A program made the translations under genes and the position numbers. Shown here piece after piece: positions 12,253 through 23,642 of a DNA stretch of 64,000 nt; the stretch's first letter is position 1; each line of letters opens with the position of its first letter. The stretch comes from Cottoperca gobio (taxonomy: Eukaryota > Chordata > Actinopteri > Perciformes > Bovichtidae). Location: assembly GCF_900634415.1 (NCBI RefSeq), contig NC_041356.1:1113700-1177699 (forward strand). Direction: 5' to 3'. The notes under the pieces are model-generated. The model worked only from the letters and a program-made list of their open reading frames with translations, searched no databases and had not been told where the DNA came from.

Positions 12253-12348
12253 TCTGGCCTTGTCAGCGTTTCAATTGTGTTTGTGTGTTGCATTTACGCT
12301 ATGCTATCCTATGTATTAAAATGAGTATGACAAATAAATGCAGACTTA

Positions 12349-13290
12349 AGGCCCTGTCACACATATCCGTATGACAGAAACTTATGCCGGCGCATACGAA
12401 ATATCGGCAATTGGTCGATATAAATTAAGTGTATGTTGTGATCGTTTGAAGGACGCAGACGATACGGCAAACACGTCAGACATACACAGTTCCGTATGGC
12501 AGAAACATATTCCGGCGTATATGAAAATTAGCTCAAAATGTGTCAGAGTCCAAATACGTCCAACTTTTCCACAGCGGTGTTGTAGCTGACGTATACATAA
12601 CGCATACATAACAAATTATTATACGTATGTCAAGCATTGATATCGTATCACTTATCTTATATCTAGCTGTACTGTAGAAACATGTTTAATAAATTACTCC
12701 GTCATCAGGCATAATGTTAACATAGGGTAGGAATAGGGTATCCACTCGTTATCAATAAATTGGCTGTAGGATTCACTGTCAGCCGACGCCTTTATCTAAC
12801 GTTCCTCTAATGTAGTCACGTAGGTATTCACATATGTATTTACGTAGGTAAGTATTCACGTACTGTATTTACGTAGGTAAATATTCAACTACGTATTCCG
12901 TATTCACATATGTCTAACGTCACGTAACGTCTGCATATCTTATGAAGTACACATTGGTTACGTCCGGTAATTTTGAACATGCTCAAAACATTAGCGTTCA
13001 ACAACGCACCCCAGCGTAACACAGTGAGCTCTTAATGAATACTACTTGTACCTTACCTTATATCTACGTAAACCAGCGTGTTGCCGATATTTTGTATACG
13101 CCATATTTTTGTATATCTTATGCATTCGTTGGGCATTCGTCTGATACATTAGGAAGTGATGCGCTAGACATTCGTATCTGTACGTTCACTTTTCCGATCC
13201 GATGAAAAGTTGGACGTATTTGGACTCGTATAATATTTTTCGTATGCGCCGGCATAAGTTTCTGTCATACGGATATGTGTGACAGGCCCT
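12349..13290. mobile_element. PIF/Harbinger-like non-autonomous DNA transposon
   Basis: A 942-bp element with long inverted ends: the left begins AGGCCCTGTCACACATATCC and the right, read inward on the other strand, AGGGCCTGTCACACATATCC, continuing with near-identity for about 55 bases (CGTATGACAGAAACTTATGC and onward). It is flanked by TTA on both sides (12346-12348, 13291-13293), the 3-bp TWA-type target duplication of PIF/Harbinger elements. A partial second copy of the terminus lies inside the left end (12486-12577), including AAATACGTCCAACTTTTC, which the right end also carries. No transposase frame is present. Superfamily is inferred from TIR and TSD only. Confidence 0.8.
12835..12892. 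repeat. 29-bp tandem repeat inside the Harbinger-like element
   Basis: Two adjacent 29-bp units beginning TGTATTTACGTAGGTAA (12835-12863 and 12864-12892) differ at a few positions; degenerate partial units flank them. Such internal TACGTA-rich tandem DNA is common in short non-autonomous elements. Confidence 0.8.
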
Positions 13291-13293
13291 TTA

Positions 13294-15205
13294 TTAATAA
13301 AAAGTGACATAAATTGAGATTTCAGTTTTAATGTGCTTGTTTGTTTGTATTTGCCTTGGTATTAATCCCCCTATGTATCTAATCTTCTATTTCAATTTCC
13401 ATTTCATTTATTTATTATTAAATAAACTCCCAAAACTGATTTATTTCTATATTCTTTTATGTATACATTTCTTTATGTATTCCTGCTTCATTATGCAAAT
13501 GAGAGGGCTCTCATTCAAAGTCAGTCATGGGGTTAACTTTTCACCAATTTGGTTGCTCAGGGATTTAATATTTTCAATCCCAAATGTGCATAATATCTAA
13601 TAATTTAATAAGATTACATATTGTTAATTTCAATCTGTAACATTCATGTTCAGTTTTATTACTGTAGTAAATGTACATGCTTCAATATGCTCAAGTAAAT
13701 TAATTAATGAACATAATTAAATATTTCTGTTGACATGGAATAATAATTCTAATAATGCCTCCATGTCTCTAACCAAACAGTCAGACAATAACTCTGAATG
13801 TCAAGTGAAACATTACACTGATGTTTTAAACTGGAAATGAATGATAAATGCAACCAAAACTAAAGAGAAAAACATGCTCACCACAGTACAGTAGTTGTTT
13901 TGGTGTCATTTATTATTCGTTTGAGGAACAAATCCCAGTGTGTGCCTCATATGGGTTAGCACTGTGTACAGCTGCTGGATAAACAGGTGACGGGGATCTA
14001 TTCATGGGACACACTTGCTTTTTGAATTTAACATTCGAAAGAATCTTAAGAGCTGTTCTCTCGCTATTGACCCTCGCGCATCGTATTTTTCCAGCGCACT
14101 CACTTACCTGGAGTGGTGTGAACAGTGTGTGTGAACAGTGTGTGTGAACAGTGTGTGTGAACAGTGTGTGTTCGCAGACGGTCAGAGGAGGCATGACTCG
14201 GCACACAACGCACACGACAAATCCACTGAACACTGAGCACAGAGAAGACGATGTGCGGCTGTTGCGAGAGCTGTATTTGCATCAGTGCTGCAGCAGCACT
14301 TGAATGATGAATTACTAAAATTATGAATTACTCATGTCTCCTGGTGTTTCGCAGTTAATGCTTAGATTATTGGCTGGGAAATGGAGGCGGAAACTAAGAC
14401 AAGACACATTAAAGCGTACATTTATAGATCTGATGACTCGTACTACTGATCCACCTCCCTCTACTGTTTGAATAAGCTGTTGGCTGAGTGGACTACACGG
14501 CTGCAGGCTACGTAATTTTTGCAACAATTTGTTCCAGACGAGCACGAGTCCAGCCACGCAGGTCGCAGCAGATGTCTCGTGACCTTGTGGTGAGCTGTCT
14601 CGGTATGACCGTTCTCAAACAACAACAAAAAGAAGATGCGCTTGTAGTCGGAGCACATTGATAACGAGTCTGAGACAGGAGGGGAGAAGGACCCAATGAC
14701 AGCATCACAGACACGCACCGCTCAAACTGTAATGATCTCATAATCAGTAAACAGTCTGCAGTGCAGCAATTCTGATATTTAGAAAATTAGATTTAGTCTG
14801 CGCTAAGTTCACAGGTCACATAGGAGCCCAACAGGAAGTAGTGTGACTCGTGTGTGGAGGTCTGAATGTTGTCTGGTGTATAAAGCTTTTACCTCTGACG
14901 ATCACTTTTTACCTCAAAATTCCACCAATTTACCAACTAATAACAATGCAACATATGAAATTGGAATGTTAAGGATACATTAATAGATTATGTTATGGTA
15001 TTTTTAAGGGCTTTCCAAGTAAAATGACTAAATAACATAATTATTTAATTTGTCGTAAAAGGGACTTAATTTTGCCATTAAGCTGTTTTTTTTGCGATTC
15101 AGGGATGGCTTAATGATATTTGGTACATGTAAAGAGGTTTTGAAAAAATTACAATATGTGCAGATAATCAATCCCTTCTGAAGGCATATGAATAGCGTGC
15201 CACTT
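13294..15205. other. Non-coding DNA
   Basis: AT-rich DNA from 13294 to about 13900, then more balanced. Contains the 14-bp minisatellite at 14118-14171. No protein-like frame, RNA gene or transposon end was recognised. Confidence 0.5.
14118..14171. repeat. 14-bp minisatellite
   Basis: About four copies of a GTGAACAGTGTGTG unit in a row with almost no variation. The H-T-rich frames on the minus strand are an artefact of this repeat. Confidence 0.92.
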
Positions 15206-15210
15206 TTAAG

Positions 15211-15618
15211 TGTCACGGTTCGGTGAAGGTGAGAACCCAAATGCAATACAATGGATGATGATTTTAACAAAAACACGAGCTTTATTGAAAACAAAGCCGA
15301 AGCAAACAAAATACAAAGTAACAAAACAACACAAACCAATTAGGGGACGAGCAGGACACGAACAGGCTGAGCAGAACACGAGTGGGCAGATACGGGTAGA
15401 CACGGGCAGGTAACAAACATGTAACATGAATAACAATCCGACCAAGATCACTGAGATGAGGGAACAAGACACAGCTGGGGAGAAATGCAGAAACACAAGG
15501 GCAGAGTAAATGGACACAGGAGGAACACATTAACAATCAGAAGGGGAGGGTAAAGACACAGACAGGAAGTACCACTTCAACATAAAACAGGACACCAAAG
15601 AACAAGCAGATTGTTACA
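15211..15618 (-). mobile_element. Solo LTR of an LTR retrotransposon (Ty3/gypsy-like), minus strand
   Basis: A 408-bp block flanked by an exact 5-bp duplication ttaag (15206-15210, 15619-15623). On the minus strand it starts TGTAACA and ends CGTGACA, the usual TG...CA boundary. It carries a polyadenylation-type AATAAAGC near its 3' part (about 15280), as expected in the R region. No internal gag-pol lies beside it, so it is a solo LTR left after recombination between the two LTRs of a full element. It shares blocks such as GGAACAAGACACAGCTGG and ATGGACACAGGAGGA with the LTR at 40409-42454. Assignment to Ty3/gypsy is an inference from LTR size and TSD; a BEL or retroviral origin is not excluded. 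Confidence 0.88.
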
Positions 15619-15623
15619 TTAAG

Positions 15624-17462
15624 GACATTTTGCTTGTCATGTCCATGCATTTTAAGCTTTCCACATATAATTTAATGCCCTGTTCTTATTCCCAACTCAT
15701 CACATACAGACGCATGGTCGTATGTGGTTAATGTTGTGAATTCAAAGACTCAGTTAGGTTTAGGATCATGGTTTTAAAATATGTATGTTTTTAACGTAAA
15801 TTAAGTTACGTACGTAAGTTGTACACATAAATGAGTTATACATATACATATACATATACACATAAAGGTTGCCTTTTGGTTTCACACTGGACACAGACAG
15901 CTCCTGGATAAAAGTTCTGTATTTGTCTGCCCCTCCCATCCACATTGACCTCTTCCCGTCGCAGACTTTTCGCTCTTTATTCTACGTCACCTGACTTTGG
16001 GGGCACTTGCTGTAAGCATCAAATATTGCTGCAGCATGAAATAACATTTGGAAATCATAAAATGCAAAGTGATAACACCTGAATGAGAATGACGACATTT
16101 GGTGATACCGGGTTGAGATAATTATGGGTTGTATTACAATCCATTGTTGTATTTATTAATTAATTCCAAATTTGGGGCAGCCATTGAGGTTCTTTTAAGG
16201 TACAAATTAAGGGTACCAATTAACGTTATGGGAAGTTAAAGCCACTTTTTGTCCTTAAAAAACCTAAAGTTAAGATTATTTATTCATTTATCTAATCATT
16301 TAGCCCAAATCATAAGATGGATATTGTGCACATCCAACCCCACTTGAGTACATGTAAAGGACAAAAGCTGCAGTCAGGAAATTAAGAATTTGTCCGCATG
16401 CTGAATATTGTGAGTCACCAAAAAAGGTTATGACGTAACGTTTCTTCAGATCTGCATGATGAAGTGTCCTTCCTGTTAGAAGTCTATTAACAGTAAAACG
16501 ACATTTACATAATATCTAATAAAGATGTCAAGCCGACATACACACACCCTAACCAACATAATTACAGTAATTTGCAATGGAATAAATCAAGTTATTGACT
16601 GTTTTAACATCCTTGCATTTGCAATAATAAATTAAATATCCTCTTTTTGTTCTCTTTACCTGCTTATTAATCAGGGAAGGTACCTCCGCAGTTACAATAC
16701 AATGGGTTATAATGAGCGTAAACTGCTGTCATAAAACATAACATATTACTTGACAACATATTCACGACAGCTGGCAAGCTTAAAACTTGCTCAACTTTTG
16801 TCTTTCATGTTATTAATGTTCAGGTACATATTTATCTCTGTCTTGGTGATGGTTATTGAATTAAATCCACTGCAGGGATAGAAACCAATGCTATCATTGA
16901 AGGCTTTATTCAGAATGGTTCAGTACATGGTTAAATGGAGTGGGTTGGGGTAGTAGTGGAACAACAGCCAATTACAAATCCCCTGCGTGCGTCCCCAGGA
17001 GGTGCACTACGTGGTAGCCTTTCAAAATGGAATTGTAACAAGATCAAATTGAAGAAAAGGCCCCAACATGCTTTGTTTGTTTTTTTTGCCATTTGGTGGC
17101 TCCTGCAGGGATCCATCATATCAGAATCCAAATCCTCTGGGAGTTCGGAGGAGAATGGAGAGCTGTTGCCGCACTGGTCCCCTTTAGACAAAGCAGGGGT
17201 AGTTATAGGACAAGGCACTTCCAGACTGGATTTTAATGAGACAGCAGACAAATTGGGACTGTTAAAAAATAATCCCTGTATTTCCCCTCATTAATTAGAC
17301 AGAATCTGTGCTCATCAAAGTGATCCTTCAGTTGGTGGGAAATTTGGCCGTAGAAGAGAGGAGCTGCTTCCAGGGCATTCTAGCCTCTGGAAAATATTGA
17401 CCTACGAGAAATGGGTTGGCCCCAGTGCACATTCTGAGTCCATAGGAATGGTGAAAGCAGGT
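15624..17462. other. Non-coding DNA
   Basis: No gene recognised. 15839-15862 is a short (TACATA)n run. The two overlapping frames at 16931-17294, one on each strand, have no known domain. Nothing else could be assigned. Confidence 0.5.
15839..15862. repeat. (TACATA)n short hexanucleotide repeat
   Basis: About four TACATA units in an AT-rich background. Confidence 0.8.
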
Positions 17463-18740
17463 TTAACCTCTTAGAAGGTGACAATACCTACCCTACAAAC
17501 GACATACCCAAAGTAAATTGAAAGCTGCTCTTCCACCATTTGCACCAGCTGCATGATTTTGGTGTCATTCAAAAGATAACTCTCTTATTGTTCTTGCAAA
17601 ATAGTGAAGAATCACTCCAAGTGCTTCTGGCACTAAGTAATAGTGGTCTGAATATACTGAATTTGAAGAAAATACACTCCGCCAGAATTTCTTTGTTGAA
17701 AAAGATGTCTGAAGATGGGTATAGCTGGTAGTCCCGAGCTGAACTACACAATAGAAACATAGAACCAAGTGTTATCAAGTTATCACCACCAAATTTCAGA
17801 TAAAAAGGATAAAAACATAATTTATTAGACAGGTTTGTCTAAGAGTAACACCAGGCGTACACTAACTGCAATATGTACATGTACTGTACATATTATAATA
17901 TTTATTAATTAATGTTATTTTTATTTATTTATAACTATTATATACCCATGTCCCTGTTAGTAGTAATCACACAGACTCAGTGAAGTATAAAGACATTTTC
18001 TAATATTTGTATGTATTTTTTGTATTTTGTTCTGTACAATAAATAATAAATATTATTTTGGAAATACATTTTTTTTGAAAAAACAAACCAAGGGAAGTGA
18101 CGCATCTAACGAAAGAGGCGCACATTTCCTATACGATGCGCGTGCCACCAGGACGCTGAGTTTTGTCTGTAACAAAAGAAGTGGGTGGGCACTTTCAAGT
18201 TCAAGTTCACACTCATTGAAGGTTGAAAAAACCCATCGAAGCTCCGATTGGCTCAAATGAAGTGTCAATCTAGCGCTAAGCTTCCACCTAACAATCAGGA
18301 AGTAACTGGACAGCACTGAACGCACGAGATATTCGTTATGACTGTTTATGATCACACAATGTAAAAATCGATCAGCTGATTTCACAGATTGCAACACCTT
18401 TTCATGTGACGATGTTCGTTTTACCGGAAACGAACGTGTGGACCTCTGGCAATGCCTTAGGAGCGTCTTTTTCAAAATATTGCTGAAAAGAGGATATTTA
18501 TGAGGCTTTATAGGTAAGTGGGCTCAAAGTTATGATTTTGATTTTGAGTGTACTTGCTTGTTTGAGGAGCTGATTGTACCACTGTTGTGATTTTCATTAC
18601 CATATTAAAATAGACGAGATTCTAAGCTTTCCAAAAATATAATCTCTTTTTTTTTTTCATAATTCAAAAATGTCCATGTACAGGCGCAATAAAACACCTG
18701 CTGGGCCCGGCGGCGGGCCCGCACATGGGCAGAGGTTTTA
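17463..18740. mobile_element. DNA-transposon-like repeat, probable full-length copy
   Basis: The left edge reads TTTAACCTCTTAGAAGG (17462-17478). The right edge, read on the other strand, is AACCTCTGCCCATGTGCG (18720-18737). The left 380 bases match the repeat inside L2 at 8571-8876. The right 250 bases match, inverted, 36547-36790 and more weakly 39845-40215. Shared right-end blocks include ATTGCTGAAAAGAGGATATT and AAAGTTATGATTTTGATTTT. The GC-rich GGGCCCGGCGGCGGGCCC near 18704-18721 is close to a palindrome. That both halves belong to one element is inferred from the matching AACCTCT termini. The short open frame 17540-17731 is preserved in both copies of the left half. Target duplication not clear (TTAA-like flanks). 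Confidence 0.6.
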
Positions 18741-18944
18741 ATAGTACCAAGAAATATTGGGGTACCATTCACTTACTCTTTTTTTATTTGTGAATACTGT
18801 CTTTAAATGGTATAATATGTAACATTTAAAATTTCTAAAAACAAGTAGACCTATGTTTTAAAGTGTCATAGATTTACTTTTTATCCCGTTTTAAGCAATA
18901 TTTTAACTTTATTTTACTTATTTTTAACTCTTTATTTTAACCGG

Positions 18945-19140
18945 ATGAAGGATTTTAGTCAACGGATGTCTGGAACTTAAGTTATCAGAAAAACAAACTA
19001 GTTTGCGGCGACCAAACTGCGTGGGAAAAACATTGATTTTTAACTCGAAACTGCTGTATTCAGTGTTTTTAGTGGTTTTACTCACCGGGTCCCTTTTTTG
19101 AGCTGAGTGTAAACACGGCAATGGTGGACCCTACGCTTCA
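18945..19140. repeat. Old dispersed repeat, copy 1 (copy 2 at 53900-54060)
   Basis: Blocks CGGATGTCTGGA, AACATTGATTTTT and CAGTGTTTTTAGTGGTTTTA recur in the same order and spacing at 53927-54005 with substitutions. The family was not identified. Confidence 0.55.
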
Positions 19141-21189
19141 TGACGCCACCAAACTATGTCTTTTATTATTGACATCTGGTTAAAACTTTCAAAACTTTAA
19201 CCTCTCTGAAGTGTTCTGGGCCCACACCAAACAGTGACATCATGGGGTCCAGGAGTACAGTACATCACTGCAGCAACGTGGAAAGTTACATTGCTGGTCA
19301 ACAAAGACAAGACTACAGCGAGGGTTAGGTCACTCTTTAAAGAGACATTCATATATTTTTTAAGTATAATAACTTTATAAGTAATGATAAACTTATTTGC
19401 CCAGCTTCCTTTGATGTCTCCAATACGCTAAAATCAATTAAAGTAGCTTTAAAGGGACATTTAAAGGTCAGTTCACCCAAATTACAAAATGTAATTAAAG
19501 ACAGTTATCTCAAAACCTGAGCAAAGTCATTTATATACAGGGCTTTATAACACTAAAGTGACATTAATACCTCACCTGCATCTCGCAGTAAGTAAGGAAT
19601 TAGTGGCGTTCAGGTTGAACAACATATTGTTCATTATCGCCTTTAAAGATGACCCATATGTTTTATGATCTGTTCCCCCTGTCAGCATGATGACAACATT
19701 TGTCAGCGCCCTCCAAAACTCTTCCATGTGGCCGCTTACTAAAATGATTCATCTGTTAATTTTCCGGATTTTCCACCTTTATGGTTCAAGGGTTTTTGCA
19801 CAAAAATAACTTTGTTAGGGACGTTGCTTTTGGGCAACAGGATGGTAACATTGTCAAAGTCAAACACTTTGCCTTGAGCTAAATGTGTGCTTGGGCAAAA
19901 CGAGGCTTGAAGTTTAGACATGGCACGAGGCAGCCCAGAGTAAGTTGGAAATGTTTCAGCTTGAGAGAAAAATTCCAGGGGCTTGATAAGAATAAGAAAA
20001 GGAGACAGATTGGGAAAAAAAAACAGAAAGCACTGGAGTTCCCGATGAGCAATGCTGCCCCCAAAGACCCCAGGGCCTCCAAGACTTTGCGTCACAACGC
20101 GGACCTATTACTTAGCTATAAAATTAACTTTTCGGGGCCTTAAGGTGGCTCTGGTACTGTCTTGGAGAGGACTAGTGAGCCAACAGCTCATCTTTGCCCC
20201 AGAACCAAATGGGATTTCCCCCACCTTTGTATTTACAACTCCAGCACTGCTCATGGGTAACAGTCTTATTTCCAATCAGATTTTTTTTCACCATGCGTTT
20301 GCTGAGGCAGCTGTCATTGGTAATTGGCCTTTTTAGAATCCGTTGGCCCCTCACTGGAGAGCTATCGATTTCATAATCACTGCTGTACTTCTCTCCCTGA
20401 CCTCTACTGTACATGGCGAAGGCCGAGCCGCCATGTTTCCAAGAGCATAATTAGAATGGATCTAATATCTTTTTTATATGCGCCCACGGCTCAGCTGCAG
20501 CCTCCCCGTTGCCAGACCTTTATTTACTCGAGTAGGCCTGCTGCATTTTGATAAGAGCCTCTGTCTGGAAGAATTAATGTAATGCCTACCCAAGGAGAGG
20601 GGTTTTAATTAGGAAGCAGGACAAGTTTGAATGGGATGAATTCAAGCAAAATGCACCGGCACCTCATCCCGTACACGAGAAGAATGTGGAATCGTCCACA
20701 CCTCGGAAAGCCTTCTGCTTATTTCCGCCTCAGTGATTAGGTCTGTACGCATCCACATTCAGAGCATCATTTCCATGCAGAGCGTCCTTCCTCTTTTAGC
20801 TTGGACGGACTGTCAGCGTGTAGAGAATGCCGCTCGTTTGTGCACATTACCGAACGATTCTTTCTGCGAGACGCTCAAAGTTGTTGTTGAATGCAGAAAA
20901 GTCCACGCAGGCCAAACAAACTTGTGATGCATTCTGGTAGGAGTTTTTTAGTTGGAAAGTGGAACTTTGGGCTGGCAAGCGAGGAGGCTTGTGTGGCTCC
21001 TGACGGATGTTGCCAGCCTTATCTCATGAATTCTAAATCACCTTCGACTAATTAATGTGGAAAGGCCACGCTGCAGCCAGACGTTCGGTCTAAGAGCCAG
21101 ACAGCAGTTTAGAGAGGAGGAGGCTGTTAGCGGCTATCAGATGACAAAACAGTGAAACACAAAATGTTGAATTACTTGTGACAGGAAGT
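19141..21189. other. Non-coding DNA
   Basis: 19440-19530 (AAAGGGACATTTAAAGG and CAGTTCACCCAAA) looks like the edge of a teleost interspersed repeat. 19740-20760 is balanced, repeat-free DNA with overlapping frames on both strands (for example 19739-20095 minus) that show no domain; it would be worth a conservation test. No RNA gene seen. Confidence 0.5.
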
Positions 21190-21442
21190 GGAATGTCCCT
21201 TTATATTTGGCCTGAGCTCTCATCTCATCCTTTCTTTCTCCCTCTCCTTTGCTCCCCTGTCCCTCCTTCTTATCTCATACCTTTCCATATCATCTCCACC
21301 CTGTTTTATCTTACTTTCTCACCTCCCCTCTATGCCCATTTTGCTTCCCTGCCCTTTCTTCTCTTCTCTCCTTCCTTCAATCCTCTCCCCTTATTTGTAA
21401 TCCCATTGCTTCTGATTTGTCTCTCCCCCTTTCTCTTCCTGC

Positions 21443-21496
<54 letters not shown>

Positions 21497-21785
21497 TCCT
21501 CACCTCCTTCCCTCCCCTTCCTTCTCTTCATTTCTTTAGTCTTAATTTCTCTCCTCTTCACATCCCTTCCTTTTCATTTCCTGCCCTATTTGTCTCCCCC
21601 TTTCCTCTAAAATGTCTCGTCCTCCTCTCATATCATAATGTGAGTTTCTTCACCCCTCCTCTCCATCATTAACCCTTTATTCTATTCTCCTCTTTTCTCT
21701 CCCCTTCCCCTTTTCTTATCTTTTTTGTTGCTTATCTCACGCCATATTATCTCCTCCTCCCCTCTTTTGTTCTTCACCATCCCAG
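21190..21785. repeat. Pyrimidine-rich tract with (CT)n core
   Basis: Almost 600 bases in which the plus strand is strongly biased to C and T with very little G, centred on an uninterrupted (CT)n run at 21446-21492. All long frames here (for example 21178-21672) read as S/L/P-rich low complexity and are not genes. Such DNA can adopt triplex (H-DNA) forms. Confidence 0.9.
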
Positions 21786-23223
21786 TTCAAACTGTGAGGA
21801 CAAAGCAGCCCTCCAAAGCTTGAAACAGAATGATGTTAAGATCAATATCACCTTCAAATAAAATGAGTGAGACAACACCAGCAATTCCGGATGTGCCCTG
21901 AACAGGGGAAACTTTAACATTTGAACCACAACCCTTTTAAAATTACTGTTAAATCTGTTACATCAGTATACATGGATCCACGTCGAACTCCTGGTGCTGT
22001 CAGAGTCCTCTCTTCAGTCCACATGTACTGACTTAAAGGATTAGCAGGACCAAAGAACAAAGAGCGAGCAGTGGATATTTATCTGTCACGGAACATACAG
22101 AAGAGAATAAAGGATGGAAGCTCAGTGGTGCTTAAGCCATGCTATACATTCTACATGTATAATATTAAACACTGACGGATGAAGAAGAACTTTTGAAATT
22201 TCAGAGCAATGGTAGCGCTTTTCCAATCTTTGCGATCACTTTGCTTGACAACACATGTTAGCATTCACCACAGAGGCTACAATACAATGCACCTGCTCAT
22301 CAGTAGTGATAAACATTCACACACTCACACACTGTTTGCCATGCCATTCACTCCCGAGGACATGTTGACCGCAGGGACCGGGGATCGAACCTCTCAGCCT
22401 CTGGACGACCGCTGTACCTCCCGATGCATTTTTGCTTTATTGATAGTGATTTCTAGAGAAAAAGACAGGACCAGATGAGCTACTGGGACGCCCCATGTAC
22501 ATGCATCTTTAACGAGTTTAGCGCTTGATTGTTTTTCCACTGTGAAATCTGCGGATTACCCTTCAAATTAACACGAAACTGGAACATCATCCAAACACAC
22601 AATTTAGTTTGAGCTTCACCCATACTGTATGTGTAACGGGGCTGGCCTAACCTACATACAAACAGCCTCATAAATAAACCAAACTTTGTATTTTGGAGTA
22701 GTAAGACTATTGTTGACTGGCATAATTGTGAGAAAGTTACGTGTAGAGATGCAACAGACACAACAAGAATGCTTTACATCTACAGAGTCACTAATCCAAT
22801 TTTAATGCACCGCATCAGACAGTCATATAAATCTTTACCCCAGAAACTAGCATATTTTTCTTGGTCAGACTCCCCATTCATATTGAATTCCCCTTACTGC
22901 TGCTGCTTATATTTAATTGAAAAGGCAGATTAAAGTTTAAAATGTACATTTGGTGCATTGTTGCACTCTTTTTTTTTGAAAAAGAGACTTGCCAGACAGC
23001 GTGCAGACCTCCAGAGGGCAGGGGGGTGAATGTTGGGATTTGGCTGTAGAGACTTGCTAAACGAAAGCCACACTGTAACACCAACCGGGCTCACACACAG
23101 TACCGCTTAAATCGCTTATGGAACTTTGGGATACTCCTGCCTTTATATCACTATCTCCGGATCAGGAAGTTGTGTTTCTCCTTGGCTGGAAACGTCCTGC
23201 TGTACGACAGATTTCACCATAAT
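21786..23223. other. Non-coding DNA
   Basis: Apart from a SINE-like fragment at 22340-22430 nothing could be assigned. Open frames are short and without domains. Confidence 0.5.
22340..22430 (-). repeat. tRNA-derived SINE-like fragment
   Basis: On the minus strand the block contains GAGAGGTTCGATCCCCGG, a good Pol III B-box (GGTTCGANNCC), preceded by AGCGGTCGTCCAGAGG. The same arrangement is frequent in fish SINEs. No A-box at tRNA spacing and no full cloverleaf, so it is not a tRNA gene. Confidence 0.5.
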
Positions 23224-23344
23224 CTATATACATATATCTATATTTACATATACATATGTATATACATATGTGTATGCATTTGTGTACGTATGTAGACATA
23301 TGCATATGTATATACATATACATATATATATAAATATGTATAAG

Positions 23345-23428
<84 letters not shown>

Positions 23429-23512
23429 CATACATACATACATACATACATACATACATACATACATACATACATACATGCATACATACATACATGTATA
23501 GATACCATTTTA
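23224..23512. repeat. Compound (AT)n / (CATA)n satellite
   Basis: ATAC/ATAT-type repeats from 23224, a long (AT)n run at about 23350-23424, then (CATA)n to about 23500. The Y-I-rich frames on both strands are artefacts. Confidence 0.95.
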
Positions 23513-23581
23513 GTCAGAAAAAAGGGCTACAAAGTGAGACTACACAAAAAAATACAGAAAATACGACCATATATAGAATAT

Positions 23582-23584
23582 ACA

Positions 23585-23637
<53 letters not shown>
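23582..23637. repeat. (AT)n microsatellite
   Basis: About 26 uninterrupted TA dinucleotides, 70 bases downstream of the larger compound repeat. Confidence 0.95.

Positions 23638-23642
<5 letters not shown>

Noticed and set aside
14100..14282. Histidine- and threonine-rich frames
   Set aside because: They are translations of the 14-bp minisatellite.
15206..15536. Cysteine-rich minus-strand frames of 84-103 codons
   Set aside because: They are translations of the solo LTR, which is non-coding.
18053..18475. 140-codon minus-strand frame
   Set aside because: Lies inside the DNA-transposon-like repeat, shows no transposase motif and is not kept in the related copy at 39.9 kb.
21178..21672. 164-codon plus-strand open frame
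   Set aside because: It is produced by the polypyrimidine tract; composition is almost only S, L, P and F and there is no domain.
23126..23638. 170-codon frame and its minus-strand partners
   Set aside because: Y-I and T-Y-I-H repeats translated from the AT/CATA satellite.
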